Of a DNA stretch of 64,000 nucleotides, positions 49,270 through 58,275 are shown piece after piece; the stretch's first letter is position 1, and each line of letters starts with the position of its first letter. Under the pieces are notes generated by a model that was not told where the DNA came from, made no database searches, and saw nothing but the letters and a program-made list of their open reading frames with translations. Position numbers and translations under genes: made by a program. The stretch is from Sphingobacterium sp. (GTDB lineage Bacteria; Bacteroidota; Bacteroidia; Sphingobacteriales; Sphingobacteriaceae), in NCBI GenBank assembly GCA_031253985.1, contig JAIRVH010000214.1, positions 47,055 to 111,054 of the forward strand, given 5' to 3'.

Positions 49270-50424
49270 TTACAAAATATCTTTCTCAATTTCTCTAGCG
49301 ATCACCATTTTCTGAATACTAGAAGTACCTTCGCCTATCGTACATAACTTTGCATCTCTAAAAAACTTCTCTGCTGGGTAGTCCTTTGTAAATCCATATC
49401 CACCAAAGATCTGCACCGCTTCGTTTGAGACACTGACAGCCGCTTCAGAAGCATAGAGCTTCGCCATCGCACCGATCTTAGAAACACGGTCTCCGTGATC
49501 CTTTAAATACCCCGCCTGCCTCGTCAGCAATTCACTTGCCTCGACCTGTGTCGCCATATCAGCTAACGCAAAAGAAACGGCCTGAAAGTCATAAATCTTC
49601 TTTCCAAACTGTTCCCTCTCGTTTGCATATTTCAGCGCACACTCATACGCTCCACGCGCAATACCCAAAGAGAGTGCGGCAATAGAAATACGCCCCCCGT
49701 CCAATAACTTTAGGGCTTGCACAAAACCCTGCCCTTCCTCACCTATAAGTTGATCGCGATGAATTCTACAATTGTCGAAAAATAAACAAGCTGTTTCTGA
49801 CGCCCGCATTCCCAATTTATTTTCTTTTTTACCAGCAGTAAATCCCGAAGTCCCCTTTTCCACGATAAAAGCCGACATGCCTTTTTTATCCCCTTTAGCA
49901 CCTGTTCGGGCAATAACTACGGCAACGTTCGAACTAATAGCATGTGTAATAAAGTTTTTGGATCCATTTAAGACATAATAATCACCATCTTTTTCGGCGA
50001 ATGTCGTCATTCCTCCTGCATCCGAACCCGAACCCGTTTCGGTAAGGCCCCATGCTCCTATCCATTCAGCTGTGGCTAGCTTCGGAAGATAACGTCTCTT
50101 TTGCTCCTCGTTTGCAAAGCTCAATATATGATTTGTACACAGTGAATTATGGGCAGCAACGGATAAGCCTATGGAACCACAGACCTTGGAAATCTCATCG
50201 AGCACGGTAATGTATTCTTGGTAACCTAAACCTGATCCACCATACTCTTCCGGAACAAGAACTCCCATAAAGCCATGTTCGCCTAACTTTTTAAAAACTT
50301 CTATCGGAAATAATTGGGCTTCGTCCCATTCCATCACATAAGGTTTGATATGATACTGCGCGAAATCTCGTGCACTTTGTCTGATCATATCCATTTGTTG
50401 TTTATTTTCAATAAACATAAGCAT
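49270..50424 (-). CDS. Acyl-CoA dehydrogenase, isovaleryl-CoA type
   Basis: A 384-residue FAD flavoprotein with the family blocks GFMGVLVPEEYGGSGLGYQEY, WGLTETGSGSDAGGMTT, YANEREQFGKKIYDFQAV and YGFTKDYPAEKFFRDAKLCTIGEGTSSIQKMVIARE. The catalytic Glu lies in the region typical for isovaleryl/glutaryl types, not certain. Neighbouring genes point to isovaleryl-CoA dehydrogenase. First gene of the minus-strand leucine operon. Confidence 0.9.
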   Translation of the reverse strand: MLMFIENKQQMDMIRQSARDFAQYHIKPYVMEWDEAQLFPIEVFKKLGEHGFMGVLVPEEYGGSGLGYQEYITVLDEISKVCGSIGLSVAAHNSLCTNHILSFANEEQKRRYLPKLATAEWIGAWGLTETGSGSDAGGMTTFAEKDGDYYVLNGSKNFITHAISSNVAVVIARTGAKGDKKGMSAFIVEKGTSGFTAGKKENKLGMRASETACLFFDNCRIHRDQLIGEEGQGFVQALKLLDGGRISIAALSLGIARGAYECALKYANEREQFGKKIYDFQAVSFALADMATQVEASELLTRQAGYLKDHGDRVSKIGAMAKLYASEAAVSVSNEAVQIFGGYGFTKDYPAEKFFRDAKLCTIGEGTSSIQKMVIAREIEKDIL

Positions 50425-50571
50425 GAATATTAAATTTACAATCGGTAATTTAATTCAAATATATCAAAATATTTAGGAATAAAATTGCAAATATTTTAAA
50501 ATTTTATTTTAAATTTATCTAAAAATAAGAAATTCTTAATTCAATAGCTTTTTAAACCAAGATTGTAAATT

Positions 50572-52179
50572 ATGAAGGAGCTAATCGCATTACTTCGCCA
50601 AAAAAGAGAAAATTTAAAATTCGGTGGCGGCATCGATAAGATAAAAAAACTGAAAGAAAAAGGCAAAATGTCAGCCTGGGAAAGGATAACATATTTACTG
50701 GATCCGGACCAAGAATATCTTGAAATAGGAATGTTTGCTGGCGAAGGAATGTACAAAGAGCATGGTGGATGTACAAATGCAGGCTGCGCTGCGGTACTAG
50801 GCTACGTAAAATCCAAACTCTGTGTTATTGTCTCCAACGACGCCACTGTGAAAGCCGGAGCCTGGTTCCCTATTTCAGCCAAGAAAAATCTACGGGCACA
50901 AGAAATTGCCATGGAAAACAACCTACCAATTATCTATTTGGTAGATTCTGCAGGTGTATTTTTACCATTGCAAGATGAGATCTTTCCTGACAAAGATCAT
51001 TTTGGACGCATATTCCGTAACAATGCCCGGATGTCATCTATGGGCATCCCCCAAATTGCAGCAATTATGGGAAGTTGTGTGGCCGGCGGAGCTTACCTAC
51101 CGATTATGTCCGACTATGCCTTTATTGTTGAAGGGACTGGCTCTGTATTTTTAGCGGGCCCATATTTAGTCAAATCCGCAATAGGTGAAACTGTCGATGC
51201 AGAAACACTAGGAGGAGCCTCCACCCATTCGGAGATCTCTGGAGTAACGGATAATAAATTCCCTAACGACCAAAGCTGTTTAGATGCTATAAAAAACGTT
51301 ATTGATAAAATCGGTGGACATGCTAAAGCGAATTTCAACAGAAAGGAAAGCCAGCTTCCAAAAATAGATCCCAGCAAAATAGCAGAGATTCTTCCCGAAG
51401 ACAGAACAAAACCTTATCGCATGCAGAATATCTTGAATGCAATTGTAGATGCAGATACTTTGGACGAATACAAACCGGATTATGGAAAAACTATTGTATG
51501 TGCCCTTGCACGCATAGACGGATGGGCTGTGGGAATCGTCGCCAATCAACGTGAAATCATCAAAGCCAAGAAACCGGGAAATGCTATGGAAATGCAGATG
51601 GGTGGAGTTATCTATAGCGATTCCGCAGATAAAGCGGCTCGCTTCATCATGAATTGCAACCAGCAGAACATTCCACTCGTATTTTTTCAAGACGTTACAG
51701 GCTTTATGGTAGGTAGCCGTTCAGAGCAGGGGGGAATTATTAAAGATGGAGCTAAAATGGTTAACGCCATGGCCAATTCAGTCGTTCCCAAATTTACATT
51801 TATCGTCGGGAACAGTTATGGCGCCGGAAACTACGCCATGTGTGGAAAGGCATACGACCCACGGTTAATTTATGCCTGGCCTACCGCCCAGATGGCTGTT
51901 ATGAGTGGCGCAGCCGCAGGTAAGACATTATTTCAAATCCAGGAATCAACCTTAAAAGCCAAAGGCGAGGAAATCAGCGAAGAAGAAAAGAACAATCTCC
52001 TAAAATCAATTGAGGATCGATATAATGAACAGTTAAGTCCCTATTATGCTGCCGCGAGACTGTGGGTCGATGGAATTATCAGCCCCGAGGAAACACGAAA
52101 AGTCATTAGTATGGGAATAGAAGCAGCTAACGAAAAGCCCATTGTTGAACGCTACAATGTGGGCGTTATTCAAGTATGA
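50572..52179 (+). CDS. Methylcrotonyl-CoA carboxylase beta (carboxyltransferase) subunit
   Basis: A 535-residue carboxyltransferase with MSAWERITYLLDPDQEYLEIGMFAG, IYLVDSAGVFLPLQDEIFPDKDHFGRIF, and the C-terminal VGNSYGAGNYAMCGKAYDPRLIYAWPTAQMAVMSG. It carboxylates 3-methylcrotonyl-CoA with a biotin-carboxylase partner, which is not encoded in the window. It is divergent from the acyl-CoA dehydrogenase with 147 bp between. Confidence 0.93.
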   Translation: MKELIALLRQKRENLKFGGGIDKIKKLKEKGKMSAWERITYLLDPDQEYLEIGMFAGEGMYKEHGGCTNAGCAAVLGYVKSKLCVIVSNDATVKAGAWFPISAKKNLRAQEIAMENNLPIIYLVDSAGVFLPLQDEIFPDKDHFGRIFRNNARMSSMGIPQIAAIMGSCVAGGAYLPIMSDYAFIVEGTGSVFLAGPYLVKSAIGETVDAETLGGASTHSEISGVTDNKFPNDQSCLDAIKNVIDKIGGHAKANFNRKESQLPKIDPSKIAEILPEDRTKPYRMQNILNAIVDADTLDEYKPDYGKTIVCALARIDGWAVGIVANQREIIKAKKPGNAMEMQMGGVIYSDSADKAARFIMNCNQQNIPLVFFQDVTGFMVGSRSEQGGIIKDGAKMVNAMANSVVPKFTFIVGNSYGAGNYAMCGKAYDPRLIYAWPTAQMAVMSGAAAGKTLFQIQESTLKAKGEEISEEEKNNLLKSIEDRYNEQLSPYYAAARLWVDGIISPEETRKVISMGIEAANEKPIVERYNVGVIQV

Positions 52180-52188
52180 CACAAAAAA

Positions 52189-52230
52189 TTTCCCCTCATA
52201 CAAACGAACAGCCTAATGTATGAGGGGAAA
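52189..52230 (+). terminator. Bidirectional terminator between convergent genes
   Basis: Arms TTTCCCCTCATACA and TGTATGAGGGGAAA pair over 14 bp with a 14-nt loop. It lies between the carboxylase gene and the convergent acetoacetate-CoA ligase. Confidence 0.85.
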
Positions 52231-52250
52231 CTGATAACTACCTGCTGTAC

Positions 52251-54179
52251 TTAAGATTTAATCCACGATTTTCTAATTCTCTCAAAATCTTCCAGCGACT
52301 CCGGATTTCTCATAACGTCTATCGATACTGCTTTCTCTATAGGAACCCCCGAAAAGATCTTCTTGATTGGCAACTCCAGCTTTTTCCCACTTAGTGTATA
52401 GGGAATAGCCGCTACCTGGAAAATATCGTCAGGCACATGCCGAGGACTATACTGCTGCCGAAGTGCCCGCTTAATTTCTCCCCTTACCTCATCGTTCAAT
52501 AAACCATCGTCCAATTGAACAAAAAGCAACATATCAGATGAACCATTCTCGTGATCTACACAAATAACCAAACTATCCAGGATACCCTTAGTTTTATTTA
52601 AAACATTATAGATCTCCGCGGTACCGATACGTACTCCCCCACGGTTCAACGTCGCATCTGATCGCCCATACATAATTATGCCTTCATGCTTCGTAATCTT
52701 AATCCAATCTCCATGATTCCAAATCCCTGGATATTTTTCAAAGTAACTGTCGTGGTATTTTTTATTTGCTACATCATGCCAAAAATAGATGGGCATACAG
52801 GGCATTGGAGCTAATATAACGAGTTCTCCCACCTCATCGTAAAGAGAATGGCCATTGACATCAAATGCTTCTATCTTAGCACCTAGGGTGCGGCATTGAA
52901 TCTCTCCCGCATAAACATCAAGCAATGTACAGCCCGAAAGAAATGCGCTACAAACATCTGTACCTCCGCTTAATGAAATAATTTGACTCCTTGGAAACTG
53001 TACATTTAGCCATTCAAAGACATCTGGTGGAAGTGGTGAACCTGTCGATCCGATCGTTTTAGGCTGATACGCTAGAGACTTCAGGTCTTGATCCTGACAA
53101 GATATAAGATAAGTTGCACCAACACCAAAATGATCTACCCTGCTTTCCTTTGCGAACTTCCACAAACTCAATTTATCGGGATAATTTGTAGCTCCATCAT
53201 ATATACACAATGTATTTCCCATTAAAAGTGCCGAAACTGCATAATTCCACATCATCCATCCTGTGGTAGAATACCACATAAATCGATCCCCCTCTTGCAC
53301 ATTTTGATGCAATCCAAGTGCTTTCATATGTTCCAGTAGCATGCCTCCAACCCCATGTGTAATAGCTTTGGGTTTTCCTGTAGTTCCTGAAGAATACAAA
53401 ATCCATATTGGTGCATCAAAGGGCATTGCTGTAAATTGAAGCGTAGCCTGCGCGATATCTTTTGCCATAATCTCTTCCCAAACATGGTCTTCGATAAAAA
53501 TACAGGCTAACAAAGAAGGTAACTGTCCTGAAAGTTGCCGGACACTCTCCGCCTTCTCAAAAAGTCGTCCATTATAGTAGTAACTAGCATTAGCGAAAAG
53601 GACTTTGGGTTCAATTTGCTCAAAACGATCCTGAATACTTGCCTCCCCAAAGTCGGGGGAACAACAGGACCAAACGGCTCCAATCGAATTTACTGCCAAA
53701 AATAAGGCGACAGATTCAATACTATTAATCAAAACACCCGCCACCCGATCGCCACTTTGCACACCTATTTCACTTAGGTAGACCTGAAGCTTAAGAACCA
53801 TGGATTCCAACTCAGCCCAGGAAACTTCCCGTATAGCTTGCTGCTCAGATTGAAAGATTAATGCAGGACGCTTGTCCGTCGCTTTTCGAAATACATGTTC
53901 CGCATAATTCAAGGTAGCCCCATCAAACCATTTTGTTCCAATAAAGCTCGTAGAATCTGCTGAAGGCTCAAAAATATTTCTAAAATCTGAATGAAACTTG
54001 AAATTAAAATAGGCGGCTATACTCTTCCAAAAATTGGTCAGTTCTGTTGTTGACCACGTCCAAAGTTCATGATAAGAATCAAAGGATAAGTTGTATTCCT
54101 TCTCAACATATTGCTTATACTGATTGATCTCAGATCGAGATTGTTGCTCTTCTGTTGGGCTCCAGAGTAATTTCCCCAT
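52251..54179 (-). CDS. Acetoacetate-CoA ligase (acetoacetyl-CoA synthetase)
   Basis: A 642-residue AMP-forming ligase with WILYSSGTTGKPKAITHGVGG (P-loop), YSTTGWMMWNYAVSAL, IISLSGGTDVCSAFL, MYGRSDATLNRGGVRIGTAEIY and the C-terminal IPYTLSGKKLELPIKK lysine. Length and motifs fit acetoacetyl-CoA synthetase rather than acetyl-CoA synthetase. It recycles the acetoacetate released by HMG-CoA lyase. Confidence 0.93.
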   Translation of the reverse strand: MGKLLWSPTEEQQSRSEINQYKQYVEKEYNLSFDSYHELWTWSTTELTNFWKSIAAYFNFKFHSDFRNIFEPSADSTSFIGTKWFDGATLNYAEHVFRKATDKRPALIFQSEQQAIREVSWAELESMVLKLQVYLSEIGVQSGDRVAGVLINSIESVALFLAVNSIGAVWSCCSPDFGEASIQDRFEQIEPKVLFANASYYYNGRLFEKAESVRQLSGQLPSLLACIFIEDHVWEEIMAKDIAQATLQFTAMPFDAPIWILYSSGTTGKPKAITHGVGGMLLEHMKALGLHQNVQEGDRFMWYSTTGWMMWNYAVSALLMGNTLCIYDGATNYPDKLSLWKFAKESRVDHFGVGATYLISCQDQDLKSLAYQPKTIGSTGSPLPPDVFEWLNVQFPRSQIISLSGGTDVCSAFLSGCTLLDVYAGEIQCRTLGAKIEAFDVNGHSLYDEVGELVILAPMPCMPIYFWHDVANKKYHDSYFEKYPGIWNHGDWIKITKHEGIIMYGRSDATLNRGGVRIGTAEIYNVLNKTKGILDSLVICVDHENGSSDMLLFVQLDDGLLNDEVRGEIKRALRQQYSPRHVPDDIFQVAAIPYTLSGKKLELPIKKIFSGVPIEKAVSIDVMRNPESLEDFERIRKSWIKS

Positions 54180-54303
54180 AATAGTTAGCTATAAAACGGT
54201 TATATCCAAACTTAGATAAATTTACTTGTATATGCAATTTTAATTATTGCTAACTACGCTTCAAATCTACACGCTGGTCTGTTGTTCCAATATGCATACT
54301 TCA

Positions 54304-55350
54304 CTAGAGCACTTCAATCTCCGTATTCATTTCCATCGGATGCCCAGTACACAAAAGTATTTTCCCCTGCTCAACTTCGCGATCTGTTAGCACTTCATTA
54401 TAATCCATCCTAACCTTTCCTCTTGTACATTGTGAAATACAAGTACTGCACATACCCGATTTACAGGAATACGGCAACTTGATTTTATGCTCTAGCCCTA
54501 CATCTAAAATAGATTTATTGTGGGGAACTTCAAGATTATAAGTTTTACCCTGAAAATATAATTTGACAGCATAGGTCGTTGTATCGACTTCCTTTTCAGT
54601 CTCGTCGTCGTCATCCTCTTCATTCTCGGGTAACAGAAATGTCTCACGCTTTATCTGATTAGAATCAAACCCCATCCCCAAAAGTGTGAAACGGCACAAA
54701 TCCATATAAATCACTGGGCCACAAGTGTAGAACAAAGCCTCTTCTCTACTTCCAAACAAATGGTCGCTAACAATTGCATGAATATAATCTCTATTCAAGC
54801 GGGCTTTCATCAAATATTTACTATTGGAGTAGATCCATATAATTGTTAAACGATCAGGAAATTGCTCCGCCCAATGTTCCAATTCAGATCGAAATGGCGT
54901 CAATTCCGATGCACTATTACTATAAACCAATACTATTTTGGATTTCTTCTCGGCCAGGAGCGCTGTTTTTAAAATAGCATATAAAGGAGTGATCCCGATT
55001 CCTGCAGCAAACAGAAATAAAGTCCGAACCTTTTCCGGTTCAGGATCATACACAAACAAGCCCTGAGGTTCCATTGCATTGACGATATCCCCTTCGACAA
55101 TAGTGTGGTGTAGGAGTCTGGATATTTCGCCATTTTCGACACGCTTAACAGTGATACTTAAGGGTTCATTATTATCAGGTGAGCTATTAAAAGAATAGGA
55201 ACGACGTACCTCACGGTCACCAAAAACAAAGGAAAGTGTAATAAACTGCCCAGCTTTATAAGCAGGATAGTCGCCTGCTACAGGTTCAAGCTGAAAAGTA
55301 ATGTTGTTATTGGGCTGAGGGATAATTTTTGAGATCCTTAATGTATACAT
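54304..55350 (-). CDS. Ferredoxin:NADP reductase-like flavoprotein with 2Fe-2S domain (PaaE-like)
   Basis: A 348-residue three-domain protein. FAD domain RRSYSFNSSPDN, NAD domain LFLFAAGIGITPLYAILK and FYTCGPVIYMDL, then a plant-type ferredoxin domain (from ~residue 265) with YSCKSGMCSTCISQ (C-x4-C-x2-C) and a fourth Cys in ILLCTGHP. This is the oxidoreductase layout of PaaE and other class IA oxygenase reductases. No oxygenase partner is seen nearby. Confidence 0.92.
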   Translation of the reverse strand: MYTLRISKIIPQPNNNITFQLEPVAGDYPAYKAGQFITLSFVFGDREVRRSYSFNSSPDNNEPLSITVKRVENGEISRLLHHTIVEGDIVNAMEPQGLFVYDPEPEKVRTLFLFAAGIGITPLYAILKTALLAEKKSKIVLVYSNSASELTPFRSELEHWAEQFPDRLTIIWIYSNSKYLMKARLNRDYIHAIVSDHLFGSREEALFYTCGPVIYMDLCRFTLLGMGFDSNQIKRETFLLPENEEDDDDETEKEVDTTTYAVKLYFQGKTYNLEVPHNKSILDVGLEHKIKLPYSCKSGMCSTCISQCTRGKVRMDYNEVLTDREVEQGKILLCTGHPMEMNTEIEVL

Positions 55351-55471
55351 AGCTCAAACTTACATAAAAATCAGAAATTAAAATCGTATTCAATAAAAAT
55401 GGAAACCAATCTGTTCACTTAAAAATCACCTGAATTTATGCGACAATAATTCAAGCATAAAGCACAATGTG

Positions 55472-55590
55472 TTAGACTGCCAAGCCTTCTCAATCCTGCA
55501 TGAGTCTATGTCCATCCCGTGTGGAGAGCGAGTATATCACGCTCTCAAGCAGGTGTCACTTTCTAAGCATCATAGATGCGCCTCCTTTGT
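55472..55590. ncRNA. Candidate structured RNA between reductase and SOD genes
   Basis: This GC-richer block in an AT-rich spacer holds GAGAGCG/CGCTCTC (9-nt loop), the outer pair CCTGC/GCAGG, GCATC/GATGC and AGACT/AGTCT. The arms nest in a way that suits a folded RNA. I compared it by eye with TPP, FMN, cobalamin, SAM and SRP RNA patterns and saw no match. Strand and function are uncertain. Confidence 0.3.
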
Positions 55591-55769
55591 TACCCCAATC
55601 TACACTAAAGCCACAGTATCCATATTAACTTAAAATTGTTAAAGCTCGCAGTATCTTGAATTAGGAATTAATAACAATTTTGTTGTATTACAATTAACAG
55701 ACAATTCTTACACAATAATTGCAAAATTTCACGTTATATTTATATCAAAACTAATCATAATAAGATTAT

Positions 55770-56486
55770 ATGCAAACACGCAGAAACTTCCTTCAAAATG
55801 CAGCAAAAGCCACTTTGGGCATCGCTGTATCTGGATCAATATTACAAGATATCGCTTCCGCGAAAGCAACTGAATTAAATGCCGCTACGTTAAAGTTTTC
55901 CCAAGTAAAATTACCTTTCAGTTATGCCGCTTTGGAGCCTAATATTGATGCATTGACGATGGAAATCCATTATACAAAGCATCATATGGCTTATATCAAT
56001 GCTATTAATGAAGCAATCGGTGCTGAAAATATCAAGGAAACTTCGGAAGAGCAACTTTTAGCGAACATATCTAAGTATTCCCCAAAAGCGCGGAATAATG
56101 CTGGCGGGGCTTGGAACCATAACTTCTTTTGGGAAAGCCTATCCGATAAACCGAGCCAACCTTCCGAAAAACTGGTGAAGATGATCACTAAGACTTTCGG
56201 TTCATTGGACAAATTTAAAGAACAGTTTGCCGCAGCAGCGACCTCACGGTTCGGTTCGGGATGGGCATGGCTGATTTTGGATGACTCAGGCAACTTGAAA
56301 ATCACCTCTACTCCAAACCAAGACAATCCTCTAATGGACGTTGCAGAGGTAAAAGGTATCCCTATTTTAGGTCTTGATGTATGGGAACATGCTTATTACC
56401 TACACTATCAAAACAAGAGAGCTGATTATATTAAGAATTGGTGGAATGTTGTAAACTGGAAAAAGGTCAATGAAAGATTAGCATAA
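55770..56486 (+). CDS. Superoxide dismutase (Fe/Mn), Tat-exported
   Basis: A 238-residue SOD with a twin-arginine start (MQTRRNFLQNAAKATLGIAV) and a SOD domain after residue ~40: IHYTKHHMAYINAI (metal His), AWNHNFFWESL (metal His), and LGLDVWEHAYYLHYQNKRADYIKNWWNVVNW (metal Asp and His). Export by Tat means the metal is loaded in the cytoplasm and the enzyme acts outside. A terminator follows. Confidence 0.93.
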   Translation: MQTRRNFLQNAAKATLGIAVSGSILQDIASAKATELNAATLKFSQVKLPFSYAALEPNIDALTMEIHYTKHHMAYINAINEAIGAENIKETSEEQLLANISKYSPKARNNAGGAWNHNFFWESLSDKPSQPSEKLVKMITKTFGSLDKFKEQFAAAATSRFGSGWAWLILDDSGNLKITSTPNQDNPLMDVAEVKGIPILGLDVWEHAYYLHYQNKRADYIKNWWNVVNWKKVNERLA

Positions 56487-56489
56487 AAA

Positions 56490-56517
56490 AAAGCTCGGTT
56501 ATTATTAATCGAGCTTT
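56490..56517 (+). terminator. Intrinsic terminator after SOD
   Basis: Arms AAAGCTCG and CGAGCTTT with a 12-nt loop, followed by a T-run; A-run precedes, so it is bidirectional towards the convergent SRPBCC gene. Confidence 0.85.
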
Positions 56518-56540
56518 TTTTATATCTATTAAGAACCAAC

Positions 56541-56939
56541 CTATCCTAGTACTTCTTTTAATTTGTTGACCTGAAAATCGAGTAATTTTTGGAGTGGCCC
56601 CGAGGCGATCATTTTCATCATCATGTTTAGATCCGCATCGATAATAAACGTTGCTATCGTTATCGTATCAGTAACTGCTTGCAACTCCCAACGCAATCTT
56701 ACCTCAAAAGGAGCCTTTTCAGAAGGAATCAACTTAATGACTTGATTTTCGACACGCTCCTCCACCTTGAGCGCCAGTTTTGCCATGTTCTGAATTGTAA
56801 ATCGAGCCTCGTCCTTTGTCGAAGACCAATTGTAAATATTCTCTGGCATCAACTGTTCATGATTATTGAGATCAGCCAAAAATGCATATACCTCATTCAC
56901 ATTTTTGTTGATTTCTGCAGTGTTTTGAATAGTAGTCAT
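56541..56939 (-). CDS. SRPBCC (START-like) family protein
   Basis: A 132-residue protein with the polyketide-cyclase/START fold: NVNEVYAFLADLNNHEQLMPENIYNWSST, FEVRLRWELQAVTDTITIATFII and a C-terminal helix LQKLLDFQVNKLKEVL. Such proteins bind hydrophobic ligands. It probably forms an operon with pyrE (19-bp gap). Confidence 0.8.
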   Translation of the reverse strand: MTTIQNTAEINKNVNEVYAFLADLNNHEQLMPENIYNWSSTKDEARFTIQNMAKLALKVEERVENQVIKLIPSEKAPFEVRLRWELQAVTDTITIATFIIDADLNMMMKMIASGPLQKLLDFQVNKLKEVLG

Positions 56940-56957
56940 AACGATAAATAATCCTCT

Positions 56958-57608
56958 TTATTGAAAATTTTCTCCCCAAGTGGCAGGGTTTAAACGCCAT
57001 TTTTTTAAGATATCAATATCCTCTTCCAATACATAACTGTTTTCAGCAGCAACCTGAATCAATGCATCATAATTACATAAACTGAAATAAGGGCATTTTG
57101 CATCAGCAAAATTATCAGTAGCCTGTTGCAATCCATAGGTAAAAATAGAGACCAATCCAACAACATTACAGCCAGCCTCACGTAATGCCTTTACAGCAAC
57201 CAAGCTACTCTTACCTGTTGAAATCAGATCTTCAATTACCACGACACGTTGACCGCTAACCACTTCACCTTCAATCAAATTTTGACGACCGTGGTCTTTA
57301 GCTGAGCTTCTAACATACGAAAATGGCAGTCCCAAATCCTGTGCCACCAAAACGCCTTGTGGAATACCTGCCGTAGCAACTCCAGAAATCATATCCACTG
57401 ATCCAAACTCATCTTGAATAAGCTTAGAAAGCTTCTGACGAATGTATGTGCGAATCGCTGGATGAGATAAAGTGATACGGTTATCACAGTAAATTGGAGA
57501 CTTCCAACCCGACGCCCACGTAAAAGGACTTTTAGGTTGCAATTTTATTGCTTTAATTTGCAATAAGGATTCAGCAACTTTTTGTTCAACCTCATTTAAA
57601 TTATTCAT
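56958..57608 (-). CDS. pyrE: Orotate phosphoribosyltransferase
   Basis: A 216-residue enzyme with the OPRTase motifs SPFTWASGWKSPIYCDNRITLSHP, DMISGVATAGIPQGVLVAQDLGLPFSYVRSSAKDHGRQNLIEG and the PRPP loop VVVIEDLISTGKSSL. It makes OMP in pyrimidine synthesis. Its ATG is only 22 bp from the NUDIX start on the other strand, and a -7 box lies 4 bp before it. Confidence 0.96.
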   Translation of the reverse strand: MNNLNEVEQKVAESLLQIKAIKLQPKSPFTWASGWKSPIYCDNRITLSHPAIRTYIRQKLSKLIQDEFGSVDMISGVATAGIPQGVLVAQDLGLPFSYVRSSAKDHGRQNLIEGEVVSGQRVVVIEDLISTGKSSLVAVKALREAGCNVVGLVSIFTYGLQQATDNFADAKCPYFSLCNYDALIQVAAENSYVLEEDIDILKKWRLNPATWGENFQ

Positions 57609-57612
57609 GGCG

Positions 57613-57620
57613 CAAATTTA
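57613..57620 (-). promoter_or_regulatory. Candidate -7 box of pyrE
   Basis: Minus-strand TAAATTTG matches TAnnTTTG and ends 4 bp before the ATG, so the mRNA would be nearly leaderless. No clear -33 box is seen. Confidence 0.4.
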
Positions 57621-57630
57621 TAAAATTTAT

Positions 57631-58218
57631 ATGAACGAAACCGTGCTAATTTTAGCAGATTTTGTTCCTTCGAAAATCAAAAACCCACAAACAATTAGTT
57701 TTCAAGAGATTGACCTCCAAAAACTTTTCAAACAATCTGAAATTGATAAAGTTCCAAAAACATATCTTTACATCAACAAGGATTTTGAAACCGTATTTCA
57801 GAACTTAAAAAACAAAATAAAGATTATCAAAGCAGCTGGCGGATTAGTTAAAAACGGCGATGGAGATTATCTTTTTATCTATCGGTTGGGAAAATGGGAC
57901 CTCCCCAAAGGCAAAGTGGAAGACAATGAAAAGATGCGAGAAGCAGCAGTACGCGAAGTTGAAGAGGAATGTGGTATCAAAATCAACTATTTAGGAAAAA
58001 AAATCACCACATCGTACCACACCTATTTTCTAAGAAATGGAGAATTTGTCCTAAAAGCAACAAACTGGTATGAAATGGGCGTTAACAAAGTCCCTAAATT
58101 AATCCCGCAAACGGCAGAAGATATTACAAAAGCAGAATGGCGTCATGTAGATCAATTTGAAGAAATACGGTCCAACACCTACCCTATTATAGAAAATATC
58201 ATCAAAAAAGCAAAATAA
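57631..58218 (+). CDS. NUDIX hydrolase
   Basis: Started at ATG 57631 (MNETVLILADFVPSKIKNP), giving 195 residues. The Nudix box is clear: GKWDLPKGKVEDNEKMREAAVREVEEECGI (GX5EX7REUXEEXGU). The N-terminal ~70 residues form a separate small domain. Substrate unknown. Divergent from pyrE. Confidence 0.9.
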   Translation: MNETVLILADFVPSKIKNPQTISFQEIDLQKLFKQSEIDKVPKTYLYINKDFETVFQNLKNKIKIIKAAGGLVKNGDGDYLFIYRLGKWDLPKGKVEDNEKMREAAVREVEEECGIKINYLGKKITTSYHTYFLRNGEFVLKATNWYEMGVNKVPKLIPQTAEDITKAEWRHVDQFEEIRSNTYPIIENIIKKAK

Positions 58219-58275
58219 ATTGTCTTTTGAGGTTCATCTGACACGAATAAAAAAGAACATAGCTATTTTTATGAT

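Noticed and set aside
55472..55590. Known riboswitch (TPP, SAM, FMN, cobalamin)
   Set aside because: None of the conserved core sequences I know are present, so only a generic structured-RNA note was kept.
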